Of a DNA stretch of 64,000 nucleotides, positions 34,081 to 46,800 are shown piece after piece (the stretch's first letter is position 1; every line of letters begins with the position of its first letter). The position numbers and the translations under genes are program-made. The notes under the pieces were generated by a model. That model worked only from the letters and a program-made list of their open reading frames with translations, ran no database searches and had not been told where the DNA came from. The stretch comes from Schistocephalus solidus (lineage: Eukaryota > Platyhelminthes > Cestoda > Diphyllobothriidea > Diphyllobothriidae). The stretch lies in the NCBI GenBank assembly GCA_017591395.1, contig WEDG01001228.1:1-64000 (forward strand). The letters are read 5' to 3'.

Positions 34081-35786
34081 CGTGAAGTAGAGCAGACATA
34101 TATTAGATTTTGTATAGGGAATGCAAAGACGCGAACCCTGAGGTTCTAAGACAATGTCAATAAGTTCAGCAATCTGCTTATCTGGTAATTTGTGGTAAAG
34201 CAGATTTAGGTATTGCTATTTACTGCATTTGCTCTTGATAGACTGAGCAAGAACACAAACTTATACTGTTAAAGTGATTCCATATTTTCAGCCAAAAAGT
34301 AAGTAAGTTAAACGTTTCAGAGGTGTTGTTAGCTTACTTGCACTGGTGTGTTCTCACGGTGTTCTCGGTGTGATTCAAAATCATGACAGCTGAGGCTAAG
34401 CTCGATTAGAGCCAATTCACTAGCCATCTGAACATCGAGGTCGATATTAAGTCAAGTTGCTATTCCAACTAACTCAAAGCCTAAAATAAACCGATTCTGA
34501 TACCATCCACTGACAACTTTTCAAAATAGAAGCCTAATAACGCAGGTGATAAGATTGCCAGTTGAACACATTTTTTATTCTTTACATGGGTATGGATCAA
34601 ACCGGGGCCCACGATATTTTTTAACAGTTGGGTAAGATGATTGCTAACATTTATAAAAATATGGACTTTCACGTATGTAATGGAAATTTGTTAACTTTAC
34701 CACAAGAAACGGGGAGTTTGAATGAAAATCATAGACCGGAATAGGGTGTCGTGGCAAAATAAACCGTAAAGTTTTGTGTAAAAGTAAAATTATAGTTTCA
34801 GTTCATTTAAGGAATTATCTGCATCAAAATGCTTCTCACCATTTTAAAGTACTATATGGTTCATCATTTAATTTAAGATGCGATATTAATACATAAAGTA
34901 ACTGATTGGACTTAAGGAAAAGTGAGATGAAAGGTGGAAATATAATCTACAAAATGAGACGGACTGGCACGTTGGTAGTTCATTTATTTGAATCAATTTG
35001 GCTTAACGCATGCTTAAATTTTACAGTTCAGTACTTATGCACTTTTAATTTACTCGGCGGGTTTCAGTTGCCATATGTAACTGTTGGGCACAAAATTTAA
35101 ATCACTATAATACATGAAATATCGCTTTTATCACAGAATTGCCAATAAAATCAAGTTTCTCTGAAGAGAGTCGCGTTAGTAACTACAGTATATTCCAGAT
35201 TATGATATGTGCATCTGGATGAATCGACATTTAAAAAACCTCCCAGGGGAAAAATGTATTTTTTATAATAAAATGATACTACATGCTACAGATACAGCGT
35301 TCTACGCGTTGTTAAAAGGCAGATTTTGAGAAACATTTACCTAAACACTTTTGAAAATTAGTAGCCTTTAAAACGCTGGCTGCTTGTAGAGTTGAGGATG
35401 TATTTGTCAAAACATTGTTTTACCTATATGTTAAGTCACTTGCGCTGAATATAGTGGATCAGCGTCAGTGATTTCTCTAGTTGTCCATGCATACTTTTTA
35501 GGTGATTTTATTCAAGAAACATTACTGGATGTTTTTCTTCTCCGTCTGCGTCGATTTGTAATTTTAGCTATGTCCTTGGAAAATACGACTGAACGTCATA
35601 AGCCCAAAACAACGGAGATACCTGTCCAAACCCGAGTAACTGTTAGCCAGATAGATGGCAATTAACTCGAACTTAAATTGAATGGAAGAAATAACTTTAT
35701 TAAACATAGAGTAAGGAATCAATTGACTCACCGACGACTGAGCTCAGGATGAGAAGAGAACAAAATACTAAAGGGTAACTAAACAT
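33786..35786 (-). CDS. Double-knot cysteine-rich secreted protein (UPF0506-like)
   Basis: Exon 1 35786-35732 (55 nt) encodes the signal peptide MFSYPLVFCSLLILSSVV and ends at GTGAGT in phase 1. The intron of about 1.7 kb ends at CTCCAG. Exon 2 33997-33786 completes an 88-residue protein with 12 cysteines in the consensus spacing. The first loop reads VEKGQF, and the inter-knot segment is C-V-R-C. This branch differs from the plus-strand genes (SNRGLAK and SWFTCE in place of SKTIFQR and WLKC), so it is an older paralogue. No Thr-rich tail is present. Pairing the two exons is inferred from phase, strand and splice signals. Confidence 0.75.
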
Positions 35787-35820
35787 TCCTACTCATGCTT
35801 TACTTGTTGATTCAGGCCTA

Positions 35821-35828
35821 CTTATATA
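35821..35828 (-). promoter_or_regulatory. TATA box of the minus-strand knottin gene
   Basis: TATATAAG on the minus strand, 35 nt upstream of the ATG at 35786. Confidence 0.5.
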
Positions 35829-35829
35829 G

Positions 35830-37850
35830 TCATCGGACTTGTATCATGATTTGTGGTCCATCTCAACGAATGCTAGCATGTGATAAGCCACGTTCTCAAA
35901 TGTAAACAACGCACAGCTGCAGTAATTTACCGCTGAGTGTTTGCTTGCGGCTGGTGATGATGATCACCACAAGGTCAAGCGTAAACCCACTTTACATCTG
36001 ACAGCCCGCTCAAACCCATCCAAAACAACATTTACCCACTTACCTTTGCATGTGATTTAAGACAGTAATTTATAGAAGCCGAAATGAAGCTAATAACTTG
36101 TTACAATAGGCAGAATACCGGTTGATATTATAGAACAGGCAGACATCAACAATCTGAAGTACGTGACCACTGATGGACTCAGTACGCAAATAATTAGTTG
36201 ATCGGTTGAAAATCTCCTGTGGCCGTTCTGCGAACAAAGGACTGAGGTCAAATCCACCAACTGCTGAATTCGCTGATGATGTCCACTTCAAGCAAGCATT
36301 AAACTCTGTCCTGGAAAGCTTTAAGCAATCCTAACTGACTTGTGCAGTCGAGATGATGTTGAGGAACGTGGACGGTCATAAACTAGATATGAAATGCTCA
36401 ACGGGTACATTTCAAATAGGGAAGAATTTAGATTTCCATGAGCTGCCTCTAAGAATGCATTTTGACGATACCATTTATTTAAGATATCTCTCAGATTAAA
36501 AATCAGTAACATATATGAAACGGATTCCGAATTCACGATTAGGCTTTATTTAAACAAATCAAGACGGGCCGAGAACCTAGCACTCAACATATATACTGAA
36601 AAACTTACAAAACATAATTTAATATCTCCTGCAAAGCCGAATCAAGCGTGGTCAAACTGGAACAACAGATGCAATGAACAATATTCTCCGTTTATAGAAA
36701 ACGCAAAGCCTGTGTTGCTTTCGGTAGTTGGCCGTTAACAGGATCACAGTAACCGCACCGATAGCGTCAAGGAGACATTAAGCTTCAATAATTAGGTCGA
36801 ATAATGAAATAAGCGAGGGTAGGATTTATTTCAGCCCATAGCGGCAATCGGTTTAGCTGAATATCTATGCCGTTTCCCGATACCTTCTAGGCGTGGTTTA
36901 TGACGTTACAGTAAAATTGATGGTTTACGATAATTTAAAGCGGAAAAAAGAAATACAAATAAGACAAAGGCAAGCAGAATGAGTACCTGAATAATTTTCT
37001 TCAATCTTTTCTTTTGAACTCGTGCAAGAGCTAACGGCGGCAATAAAACATGAGTTACAGTGACCATCGACAAACTTCCAGAGATGCGTCTGCACAATTC
37101 TTTAAGGATGAGTGTCTCCCAAATGACAAGATAACTTGATCTTCATCCCAGGACGGAGAGAAAGCTTGTACTGGCTGCTCTTAATATGTCATTGAGGACA
37201 CTCCTACTGATTTGACCTCCAAGCCCTTGCCCACCTCTTGGTATGAGAGCATATGATCCATTTGGCATGTTCCTAGCGTGAGTGGTATTTGTGCACGGTA
37301 GCTTTAACCTTATAAACCACTGAGCCGGTCTCGTTACCGTTCTCCATGAATCTGCATTGATACTTAGCATACGTGTGTGGGAGAGAGTGTCGTAGATGCA
37401 GCACAAGCCTACTATCAATATGGAAAATTGAACAGTCTACTTAATTGATGTCCAAATTGTGCCAACCAGCAGGCTGAGTGCAGGCACGGCGATCTGCATG
37501 TGACTTAGTTTATAATCGTAACAGCCTTAGGAAATATCTACCACATCTAAATCCAGTGTCAAAATATAGTTAAGAAGACCTGAGGCGGAAAAGTGGGCGC
37601 GGGAAGCTAGAGCGTCGTTAACCTTCACTTACCGTGCCACCAAATCACCCCGCGCCAAGCATCATTCCAGCAAGCAAATTTCTGTGGTGCACACGGTGGA
37701 TATCGTTAATTACGATTGAAATATCATCCGAATGGGCTGACGTCTCATCAGAACTGCCAGTGATTCCAATTCTTCGTTACTCGTGACTCAATCATCGTAG
37801 GGGAAATAAATGTTCTTTAAACTCAATTTTCAAAACGAAACAGGACTCGT
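35830..37850. other. No supported gene
   Basis: AT-rich DNA. Minus-strand open frames at 37418-37143 and 37097-36906 are short. The second has a hydrophobic stretch (VLILLAFVLFVFLF), but nothing shows that either is a gene. Confidence 0.3.
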
Positions 37851-37854
37851 TTTA

Positions 37855-37915
37855 CGGTAAACCAGGATCAAAGTTTACTGCCACAGCTGCAGTCTCTGAA
37901 GCACAACTCTCCACT
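37855..37915 (-). pseudogene. Relic of a knottin terminal exon (second knot only)
   Basis: On the minus strand GSGELCF is followed, without length change, by a stretch that aligns codon for codon with the second knot of the 33133-33320 exon. One Cys of the CC pair is Gly, the next Cys codon (TGT) is TGA, and the final SWF is kept. Nothing of the first knot remains. Confidence 0.5.
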
Positions 37916-39565
37916 TCCGATATATTTAAAAAAAATTGCCGATGGAAATTAAATCCATTGTTCAAACTAGTCCAACACAGCAATCGTCTCGTTTCATCTA
38001 TAGGCATATCTAGCCATCTTTTATGAAGTGTCTGCCCTTTAAATAGAGAAACTATGATATAAAGTATACCCTAAGCAGTACTTGAATTAAATTGCTGATT
38101 TAACTTGGCTTTGGTTCATTGAGTGAATTTTAAATCTGCTGTTTTCTTTTTATGCATAAAAGCAAAGCCAGAGCCTAAGAATAATGCAAAAATCCACGTA
38201 TTTATGACGTTTTTAACCCTGGAGGATTTCCTCTGAATTGTGTGTGCATTGGAACTTAATGGGTTAGTGCTAAATTACCTAAATCTATTGACATATGTCC
38301 CCTGGTCATATTGGTAAATGGTATTCCATGGGATCTTGCAAACAGTCCATTAATCAAATGGGATAAATAGATGTTAATCGAGTAGGAATTAAACGTAGAT
38401 TTGGATACAAACATTGGGCTTTCACCGTAGAACAAATTAATAATACATTAGAAACAAAAAAATAAATGGACATTACAGTTACAGTTATGGTTAACGTCTC
38501 ACTAAAAAGTATCTCTTTTAGTAGTAAAATATGTTATTTTCCCTCTCAAAGGGTCTAACAAAACCGCAAAAATAAGAAAATTACTGAAGAATTTGCGAAA
38601 ATTATGTTGCAATTAAGCAAGTCCGAAGTTGCTGCGCACCTATGGAACAGGAATTTAGGCCGTGTTTGCTTTGGATAATGAAATATCTGGCTATTCCATG
38701 CATTACAAAGTATACTTTTACAAACTTATTACACACTATTATCAAATGATAGTGTGGGGCTCACCGATCTGCTTAAGGAACATATATGTTCCGCTGTGCC
38801 CTAAGCTCAGACTAGAGCACTCGCAGGCGATCGCATAGCGACGTGTAGCATATGTAAATAAGGTGGAACCGAGAAAGGCAAGGGAGACCGAAATGGCCAT
38901 TTCTGGCTTATTAGCCGTCATCAGCCTGTCATACCAAATACCAAGTGTTGCAAACCTGGGATATATTGGATTAAAGATGGTTTTTTTAAAACCATTCGCG
39001 TAAATAAATGCAAATATAGCATGCTGAAAATGGTACTATCCGCCAGTGACGTTGACGATGCCAATTTAAAAAAGGAAATATTATGTGGAATCTTTACAAC
39101 AGTAGTTTCACCCAGCACAAGATGAGCTTGGAACAATGGCAGCTTGTGGAATCGGCAAATATACTTAGCTAAATTTTCACAACGATTGACTGCATTGCGT
39201 ATGTCGAGGAAACCGGCGTAAAAGAGCTTTATTCCATGTCAAAATGTTTGCAGCTGTAAGAACTCAACTTAGCGAACAAACTCCTTCAACTAAGAGCAGG
39301 CTTCAGAATTATATGATAGGAAAGAATAATATGGGAATATTTTTGGCAAACTAGCAACTCATAAAATGTTACAACAGCTCTAAGTTGAGAAGCGTATAAT
39401 ATTACGGTTAAGACACGCTTCGGTGTCTGCAGCTTCACGAATTCATGCAGACGCCCCATGCAACATGATTAAAATGCTTTGCTATTAAATCGCTAACGGA
39501 ACTCACTCCGCACGCTCCACCTTGAAGTTTATTGTCGAGCGACGCCAGCAACCGCACAATGGCTA

Positions 39566-39845
39566 GTAAAAGTAGTAGTAGTATTAGTTGTATAAGTAGA
39601 AGTAGTAGTAGTAGTAGAGTCAGATGACCAGTGCCGCCTTTGTCTCCCTTGCCTTTTTTTGGCAAGCGACGCCAGCAGGCGCACACATGTTAGTAGTAGT
39701 AGAAGTAGTAGTATTAGTAGAAGTATTAGTAGTAGTAGTAATAGTAGAATTAGTAGAAGTAGTCGTAGTAGTAGTATTAGTAGTAGTAGTAGTAGTAGTA
39801 GTTGTAGTAGTAGTAGTAGTAGTAGTAGTAGTTGTAGCAGTAGAG
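39566..39845 (+). repeat. (TAG)n triplet array
   Basis: Imperfect TAG repeats, interrupted near 39626-39690 by a stretch resembling the flank of the right-hand arrays. Reverse-complement partner of the CTA arrays at 54433-55265. Open frames through it encode poly-Ser/Val/Leu/Thr and are artefacts. Confidence 0.85.
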
Positions 39846-40819
39846 GCAGATTGACAGTGCCGCCTTTGTCTACCTTGCATTTATCGGCATTGATGATGAT
39901 TACAATTCTCTTTTCCAGTAAATGTACTTCATAGATATAGTAATGAAAATTATGAAGCATATGTGATTTTCAGAGTTCATTCGTTAAAAATACAAATACA
40001 TCGAAATAATTCCATAAAAAGAATTTTAATTTAGTGCACCCGTTTTGACTACATGCATCGTCGTCATAATTTACCATCGTATTTTAAAATTATATGCAGT
40101 TAATACGCCGTTTGTTTTGCATACGTTTTCAGGCAACAGCTACTCGAGAATCCTATAAATGTTATTTTGTCATACTGTGAAACGAATATTCCAGTAATTG
40201 TTTCTACCTATACTGCATTTACTATCGTCTTATTTATATAACTTAGATAAACACAAGCCCAAGGACAATCTTTATTCGTGATTTCGTTCATGAGGAAAAT
40301 GGTAGATAAGCATTCGGTGTCTAGGGAACATGCGTTCCTGGGAGCTCATTGAATCAGCAAAGACACTGGTGGCCACAAGCTGGCGGATAGTAGATAATAA
40401 ATTCTTCTATATATACTTTATTGTGCAGTGGTGTACTTACTTCAGTTTACAATTAAGAAAGGTCATTTTCAAATATACCATCAAGGTTAAATAAATTTGA
40501 CATAGTTTGGGAGTATATTTTATGCATAAAAGACGAAAATGGGAATAAATCTGTCTTTCAATCGCGTTCAAAATTCTTCGAGGTCTAGAAAATAGGTAAT
40601 ATCTAGATGCGGGTGTTTGGATATCGTGACTCAAATTGATACCATCCCCGTAGTAACCTCTTCACCATAACTAAACCTTTTGCGGCTGGATTTGATCGCA
40701 CAGTTATAAATAACCCGCCAACTACTTCGCTGAAGGGAAAACGCAAAAGAGCATTGTAATTGTTTACTGACAAGAACAGAAGAGGGAGGAATCACCAACA
40801 AGTATTAAACTTGGTTTGC

Positions 40820-41010
40820 TTATTGACACCTGAACAAGGAGCACTTTCCACTGCAGAAGTCGCGGTTGCGCCAGCGGACCTTTTTCACACCCAGGAAGCG
40901 CAAACACCTGCCATTGCCAAATCTGTTCAGTTCGCAGAGAAGTTTATCACAGCATCTCTAAAGGATTGTCTTGCTGCGGACCCCACCCTCCACCTGGCAG
41001 TTATCATAGT
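40820..41010 (-). pseudogene. Double-knot cysteine-rich gene, broken terminal exon
   Basis: Same length (191 nt) as exon 2 of the 49212-51665 gene and aligned with it without gaps. The acceptor CAG is CAA, an in-frame TAG replaces a Gln codon at 40960-40958, and several cysteines are changed, including those of the first loop and the inter-knot CxxC (RSKT, RFLG). The flanking intron side (to about 41110) is also shared. No signal-peptide exon was found for it. Confidence 0.75.
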
Positions 41011-43599
41011 TTGAAAAAATATGTTCAGAAAAGTGTGAAAGGACATCTTGAATTTGCTTGTAGGGTCGTGAGAAAAGAGGATTTCCAGTCCAATCATGTT
41101 GCCCGATAACACTTCAAAAAATAAAAACTGTTGAAAATATATTGTGTCATCCGTTTAGTGTTTGATCTGACACATAATTGAGATCGTTCAAGGGACTGTG
41201 GAATGTCTTACCAAAGAAAACCAATATCCTTAGAGCAATTAACTAATATGCTAAGGTAATGGAACAGTCTTGACTAACACATCAACCATGAAGGTCATAA
41301 AATGTCACGACACCTCTAAGGAGATAACCGTGTAAGATTATGTTCGTATACATGAAATATTTGTTGCTGATGTGGTGGTTCTTAGTGGCATTTCCATTTA
41401 TGTCCTCAGTGAAATAATTAATCATGCCATAGGTCAAAACAAATGATTCATAGAGACGAATAGATGCGTTCGTACGCTTTATTGAGTTACAAATAAAATG
41501 AATAATTTAACATTTCACATATGCCTGAGATTAAGAGAATTGGACTGCAAATAACCGCAGGAAGATAAAACCTTTCAAGTTAAGCCAAAATGCTTCAAAC
41601 TGTCCTGCTATATGTTTGTCCCCGTAACTGCGTCGTAATTCGCTAATGGTTTGCGCAAACGGCGGGCTGCAATGTAAACAGAACGCGGCTGCGCCCACGC
41701 ACTGCAGAGTATTGGGTTCGAACGGCTGACCAGGAATCACCTGATTGCAAGCGTCCACCCAACACGAACTCCAATTAAACCACGAAAAAACCATCTAACT
41801 GCGCATTTATCCATACAAAGGGGCATATGGTTAGATCGCACTTGGTGAAAGGCGAGAATATGCGGGGCCAGAATGCATAATTCGTTCGAAAATCGGTGAA
41901 AAAGCATGTAGTTAGATAAATGTGATTTAGGTTTTGTGATAAATTGTGCTGCTGCCTGAGATGAACTATGGTGTCCAGAGCTTTTGTAACGTGCTACTGT
42001 AATTTTCGGTGTTTCAGTCCACATCATAGGCCATGGCTGATATTGTATAGCAAAGCTGATAGTTATGAGTTTATCAACAATTATTTAATAATTTATTATG
42101 AGCAGTTTACATTATGTTCATATATGAAACTGTGAAGTCTACACATTAAATAGGAAATTTGAATTATACATTTACTTTTCTTTCAAAAAAGGATAACTGG
42201 CCGAATATTTCTGGTAGCAGACAAAGGCATGGACAAATTTCTGAACAAATATCAGACAAAAATCCTTTTCAATAACACGCGTCCACTGATGAATTTAAAG
42301 CAATTGGCCTTGTTTTACTGGATCCGTAAAGCAGGAAAAATATGTTTTTACTCATGCAAAAAAATCATGCGTTTTTGTTATTTCTAAATTGCTGCTCTAT
42401 AGAGACTTGACTGAATATTATATATTGAAATTCGGTAATTTTATTTCACTCATAATTATATGTTGTCATTTACTATAAAACGTAAGTAAAACGTAGACAA
42501 TAACAGCTGCAAAATTACAGCGGCAGTAATAACCGCATTATGAGAGAGCTTTCCCAATATTTGTATATGCTTAGTGGTGACATTTTGCAGAAAACTCCGG
42601 GAGGGGATCGTGTGGTCTTACTGTTCCGAGAGATGATAGTTTTTATAGAAGAATACAAGTAAATATGCAAGTACATTTGCCTGATCCAAAAACAGCAGAT
42701 TGAATCACACCACGCTTGATGGCTGCTTCTACATAAAATAAAAGTTTGGCAACGCTGCCCCAAATTTGAACTGTTCTATTTGTATAAAACATACCCATCT
42801 AGCAAAATAAATAATGCCAAACGCTTGTAATAGTGCCCGTTTCACAAAATGAAGGCGTTGAGTTTGCAGAAAATCCATGCTCTCCATCCAGACCCCATAT
42901 CTCAGAAAGATAGACGACAACTAAGGGTTACTTTAAAATGTGATGTTAAAAATTCCCAACTGTTTTGTGTGCTTGGTGCCATTCGCAATTTCGGTGGAAA
43001 GCGATGACTTTGGCGTTAGGGATAATTTGATTGTTCAGTTCCATGCGATGGCTTTTTTCCAACAACATCAGGGGCTACAGAATGCTTTACCACGTTTAAG
43101 TGTTTACTGTGATGAAATATTTTGGCATCGAGCCATATCCTTGGCTTCCGTATAAATGCGAAGGTTCGAGCCCCGGAGCATGCATGACCAAACGTGGCCT
43201 TTTCCGGTGTTCGACCATCCGTCGCCTAAGCTCGTGCATCCTTTGTTTTGCTTACAGTCCTCACCATCACAGAGACAGCCATCCGTATCCTCAGACCGAT
43301 TGAGAATTATCAAAATGGATTCCAACATCACATAAACTGGAATGATTTTGTGCCTTAGCCCTTAATTTTGTTACCTCTTTGGTGGCTGATAATAACCTGG
43401 TATGTAATTCATCGATCAAATATTTGTAACCTTAATAGTTTCATAACATCAATTCAATGTTGTATTGAAATCAAGCATTCGCAAGAATCTATCTCGAAAC
43501 ACCGCTTGCGTTCCTCATCTCTCAGGCAGCATTGCCCACGCAAAATGACAGCAAATAATATGGAGGAAAAATGAAATGTTTGCTTTTAATTGAATGCGG

Positions 43600-43890
43600 G
43601 CCTTAGAACTATGACTCAAGCAGCTCACGACTCAGGCAGGTTTCATCACTTATGATAATTTCGGCATCATCAAACTTGACGTGTTGTTCGGTTTTCGTTA
43701 AAAGAGCCTTGAGCTGGGAGATAGCGTCATTGTTTTCAACTCTGCTGCATATTTGGCCATTCGGAATAGTTTCCAAGTTTTCCAAACGCAGTTGCTTTGT
43801 CTGCTACTGCACCAGATCCGGTAAACACCTCCATACCTTTCCAGCGAGGGCACTGTTTTTATAACGGTCTGTGCTGATGGAGTCAAGAGG
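43600..43890 (-). pseudogene. PLE GIY-YIG domain fragment
   Basis: The minus strand reads GGVYRIWCSSRQSNCVWKTW near 43830-43770, matching the start of a GIY-YIG domain as in the 27345-30330 element (VVYRIWCSCGKRIYV). The downstream sequence near 43640-43700 also resembles 27985-28040. No RT remains. Confidence 0.55.
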
Positions 43891-43899
43891 GAGACATAA

Positions 43900-46800
43900 A
43901 ATTCTGGCTAATACACGTCTTAGTCACTTATCGTGGCTCTCTCTTCGGTACTACGGATGATTGGCCTGACGTTTGCCAGAGCCTCTATCTGAACGCCGTC
44001 CACGGTTTCACTCACCTTTGGGAGCCTTGGGTGCTAAGTGCAGCGGGCTTTTGGTGAAAAGAAAGATCTTTTTCTTCAACCTTTATGCGACGTTGTTAGG
44101 GCTGCTTTGAGGAATAATTCGTATTATTTCCCATACAAAACGCATTTTAGTTTTACCCTTAGACGTACGTCGACCCTCTTTTAGATTTTAATAATTAGGT
44201 ATGTACAGCGCAATGACCACAGTAACTCGTTTCTTCCCATACTCCTTGCGAACCATGAGTGCTTCGTTATAAGTACTGAATGCTATTCACAAATGGTTTA
44301 ATTTATTTGATTGAGAAAGGCTTTGATTAACATCTTTACACCGATGTCACATCGTGCCCAACTGCATTGACAGTAGAAAAATGGAATGTTAGTTTTACGG
44401 TAAAAAGCTCAGTGGCAGCATGCCAAAGAGGATTATAGAATGAATTTCATTATGGTTATAAATTCCAGTATGGTTTGAGATTTCCTCCTGTTTTCACCCT
44501 CAAACATTGCACATTTTTAATAATAGGTTTTCTTCTGCTTTTGCCAATTGTTTTAGTGTAGTGCGTGACCTTCATCCCTATGTCAGATTCTGCATTCAAA
44601 TTTTACAATTTCGTGACAGTTAAATAAAGCAAATTTCATAAAGGCTGTGTTGCTGTGCTATCAACCTCCAATAGAGGTGATGGAATGACTCGTTTAGGTG
44701 GCGTATATTATCATCAGCCGCACCGAGTCTATCGTCCTTAGTGTCAGACGTCATACGCAGCACTTTCCTTGTGCCAAATTCTCCCACGTTGTTACATTCT
44801 GCAAGTCAAATGGTGTCGGCAAATGATGGCCATCACCTCACTCATCGGTATAGTTTAGTAGTCAAAGGCCATAAACGATAATGTGTGGGCTTTGTCTGCC
44901 AAATGGTGAGTCTGCAATATAGCTCATTCTTCATGTAACATCGATGGCACTCTTACTCATTTAAAATTTGAGATGCCCTTTAGGATTCGCAGTAGCTGAC
45001 GCGTTCGGTTTCAAGTCGTTTGCGACAAGCAGGAACGAGCTTATTACATTTGACTGCCCCTACACTCATCTCCGTCTTTCTATTCACTAGTCTGCATGTT
45101 CGCCCTTTGATTATTGTCCGGGAAAATGAACAACTATGGATTTGACGTATTACTGCGCATATGTGGACCTTCACACTTTTGTGACCAACGACAGTCCTCC
45201 AGTGATTGGACACGTCTTCATAAAATGGAATATTTTACAGCGCTTTTGCAAATATCCCATATTTTTGTTACTTATTAATTACCTCTTTATATCATGACAC
45301 TAACCTCTCCTTAGCCATAAGAAATATAAAGTTTCATTAAGGTTTTCCTATTTTTCAATTTTAACACAGCTTAGCGTTGCAGAGTAGGTCCACCAAGGAA
45401 TATGTGCGTTACATGACAGATGACGGGTTCGAAAAGACATAATTTTAACTAAAGCAGCCTTGGCTATGCACTGGGTGTATACACAGTCCTGTCAAACCCG
45501 AAGCGCGTGATTTGTCTCTGATGCCATCACTTAGTACACACACGCAGAATGTGATTTGTATGTAGCAGTTTAGCCGGATATCTGTGTTCCTGTTTCCAAT
45601 GTGGGACCTTATATTTTGAGGACATCATTAGTACAAGCACTTTCACGAAAGGCCAAATATTTAAATCGTAGAATTTAAATTCAAACAGGTCGTTCCACAA
45701 AGCAGTAAATTAACTGCAACATTTCAAACTCTGGTTTCTATTAGTTCATTGGATTATGAAATTGTAAATTTAATGAATAATAACTTTGAAGTATGCTAAA
45801 AAAGGACGAAACGACACGAACATTTTTAGGGGTGACGCTCAGCAATCGTTTAATGGGGTCAATTAAAGAACCGCGCTAATAGTTTGCATAGTGGGTATTG
45901 ATATAGGGAGAAAAGCATAATCGACGACGACAAGGGAGATTGCAATAACTGTTTCCGGTAAATAAGCCGTCATCAGCCAGCCAAAGTCAAGTCAAGGTTT
46001 CAGAAACTTTAAGGGCAAAACCAACTATCTGCTAGATGGAAGTCCAACTCCCAACTATTGAGCCACAGGCTCGTTGTTCTTCGATTTCTATCGGAAAGCT
46101 TCTTCATATTATAAAGTTTCTATGCATAAATTAGATTTAAAGAAGTGGGTTGAGAAATGGAAGACTGCGAGGCCAAATTATGGAATTCACGCACATCGCA
46201 GATGAACAAATATATCACTTTATACATATGATGCTCTTTCATGTATCACTCCATGCTATCAGCCGTTGTTTAGATGATTGGTAGCTGCCAATCGATGCTT
46301 ACATATAGGATATAGTCGTTTGAGATTGTTGGATTGCATTCTGCGCCAGTCTAATTTACAAGTACACAAGACTGATTATTTCATTTGATAATTTGTCAAA
46401 AACATATCTACTTCTTAATAAATTTCGGTATAGAAGATATGCACATTATCCTTTATCCCAATGACATCCTGTTGATTTTATTAGGGGATGTAGAAATATT
46501 TACCCATAACGCAATCCTACATTATCAATTTTTTTAGAAATTTGAATTGCTAAACCACTTATTTCCTGTCAATATAAATAAAATTTTAAATTTTTCTTGA
46601 ATTTAAAACTTTTAGATAAAAGGATATGCGAATGACGTGACCTAAATTTATCTTGGATATATTAGCCTTTAAATACTCGGAACTGCGCGTCAGATACTTT
46701 TGATTAAAAGGTACTCAAGATTAAATTAATCATTGATCAAAGGCATTTAATCGCCCTTCTTACCTTTGGGGATATGGCAAACAATTGTTGTCATCAAATC

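Larger units (their letters stand above)
38700..43580. repeat. Mosaic segmental duplication, left copy
   Basis: Three parts correspond to 51360-56760. 38700-40090 is the reverse complement of about 54170-56750. 41380-42030 is the reverse complement of about 53640-54170. 42180-43580 matches 52200-53580 in direct orientation. The dead knottin exon at 41010-40820 lies between the first two parts. One part therefore inverted after, or during, duplication. Outside the dead exon and the triplet array I see no gene. Confidence 0.75.

Noticed and set aside
36906..37418. Two neighbouring minus-strand ORFs, one with a hydrophobic segment
   Set aside because: Short, with no conserved motif, no duplicate to test for conservation and no convincing splice signals.
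39529..39960. Open frames of poly-Ser, poly-Leu, poly-Thr and poly-Val on both strands, also at 54315-55321
   Set aside because: They are translations of the triplet microsatellites. They have no start context, domain or sequence outside the repeat.
43160..43190. tRNA B-box-like GGTTCGAGCCC (also near 53213), and an A-box-like TGGCTAAGTGG at 56161-56171
   Set aside because: No matching partner box at a suitable distance and no cloverleaf could be drawn. At most these are old tRNA-derived SINE remnants.
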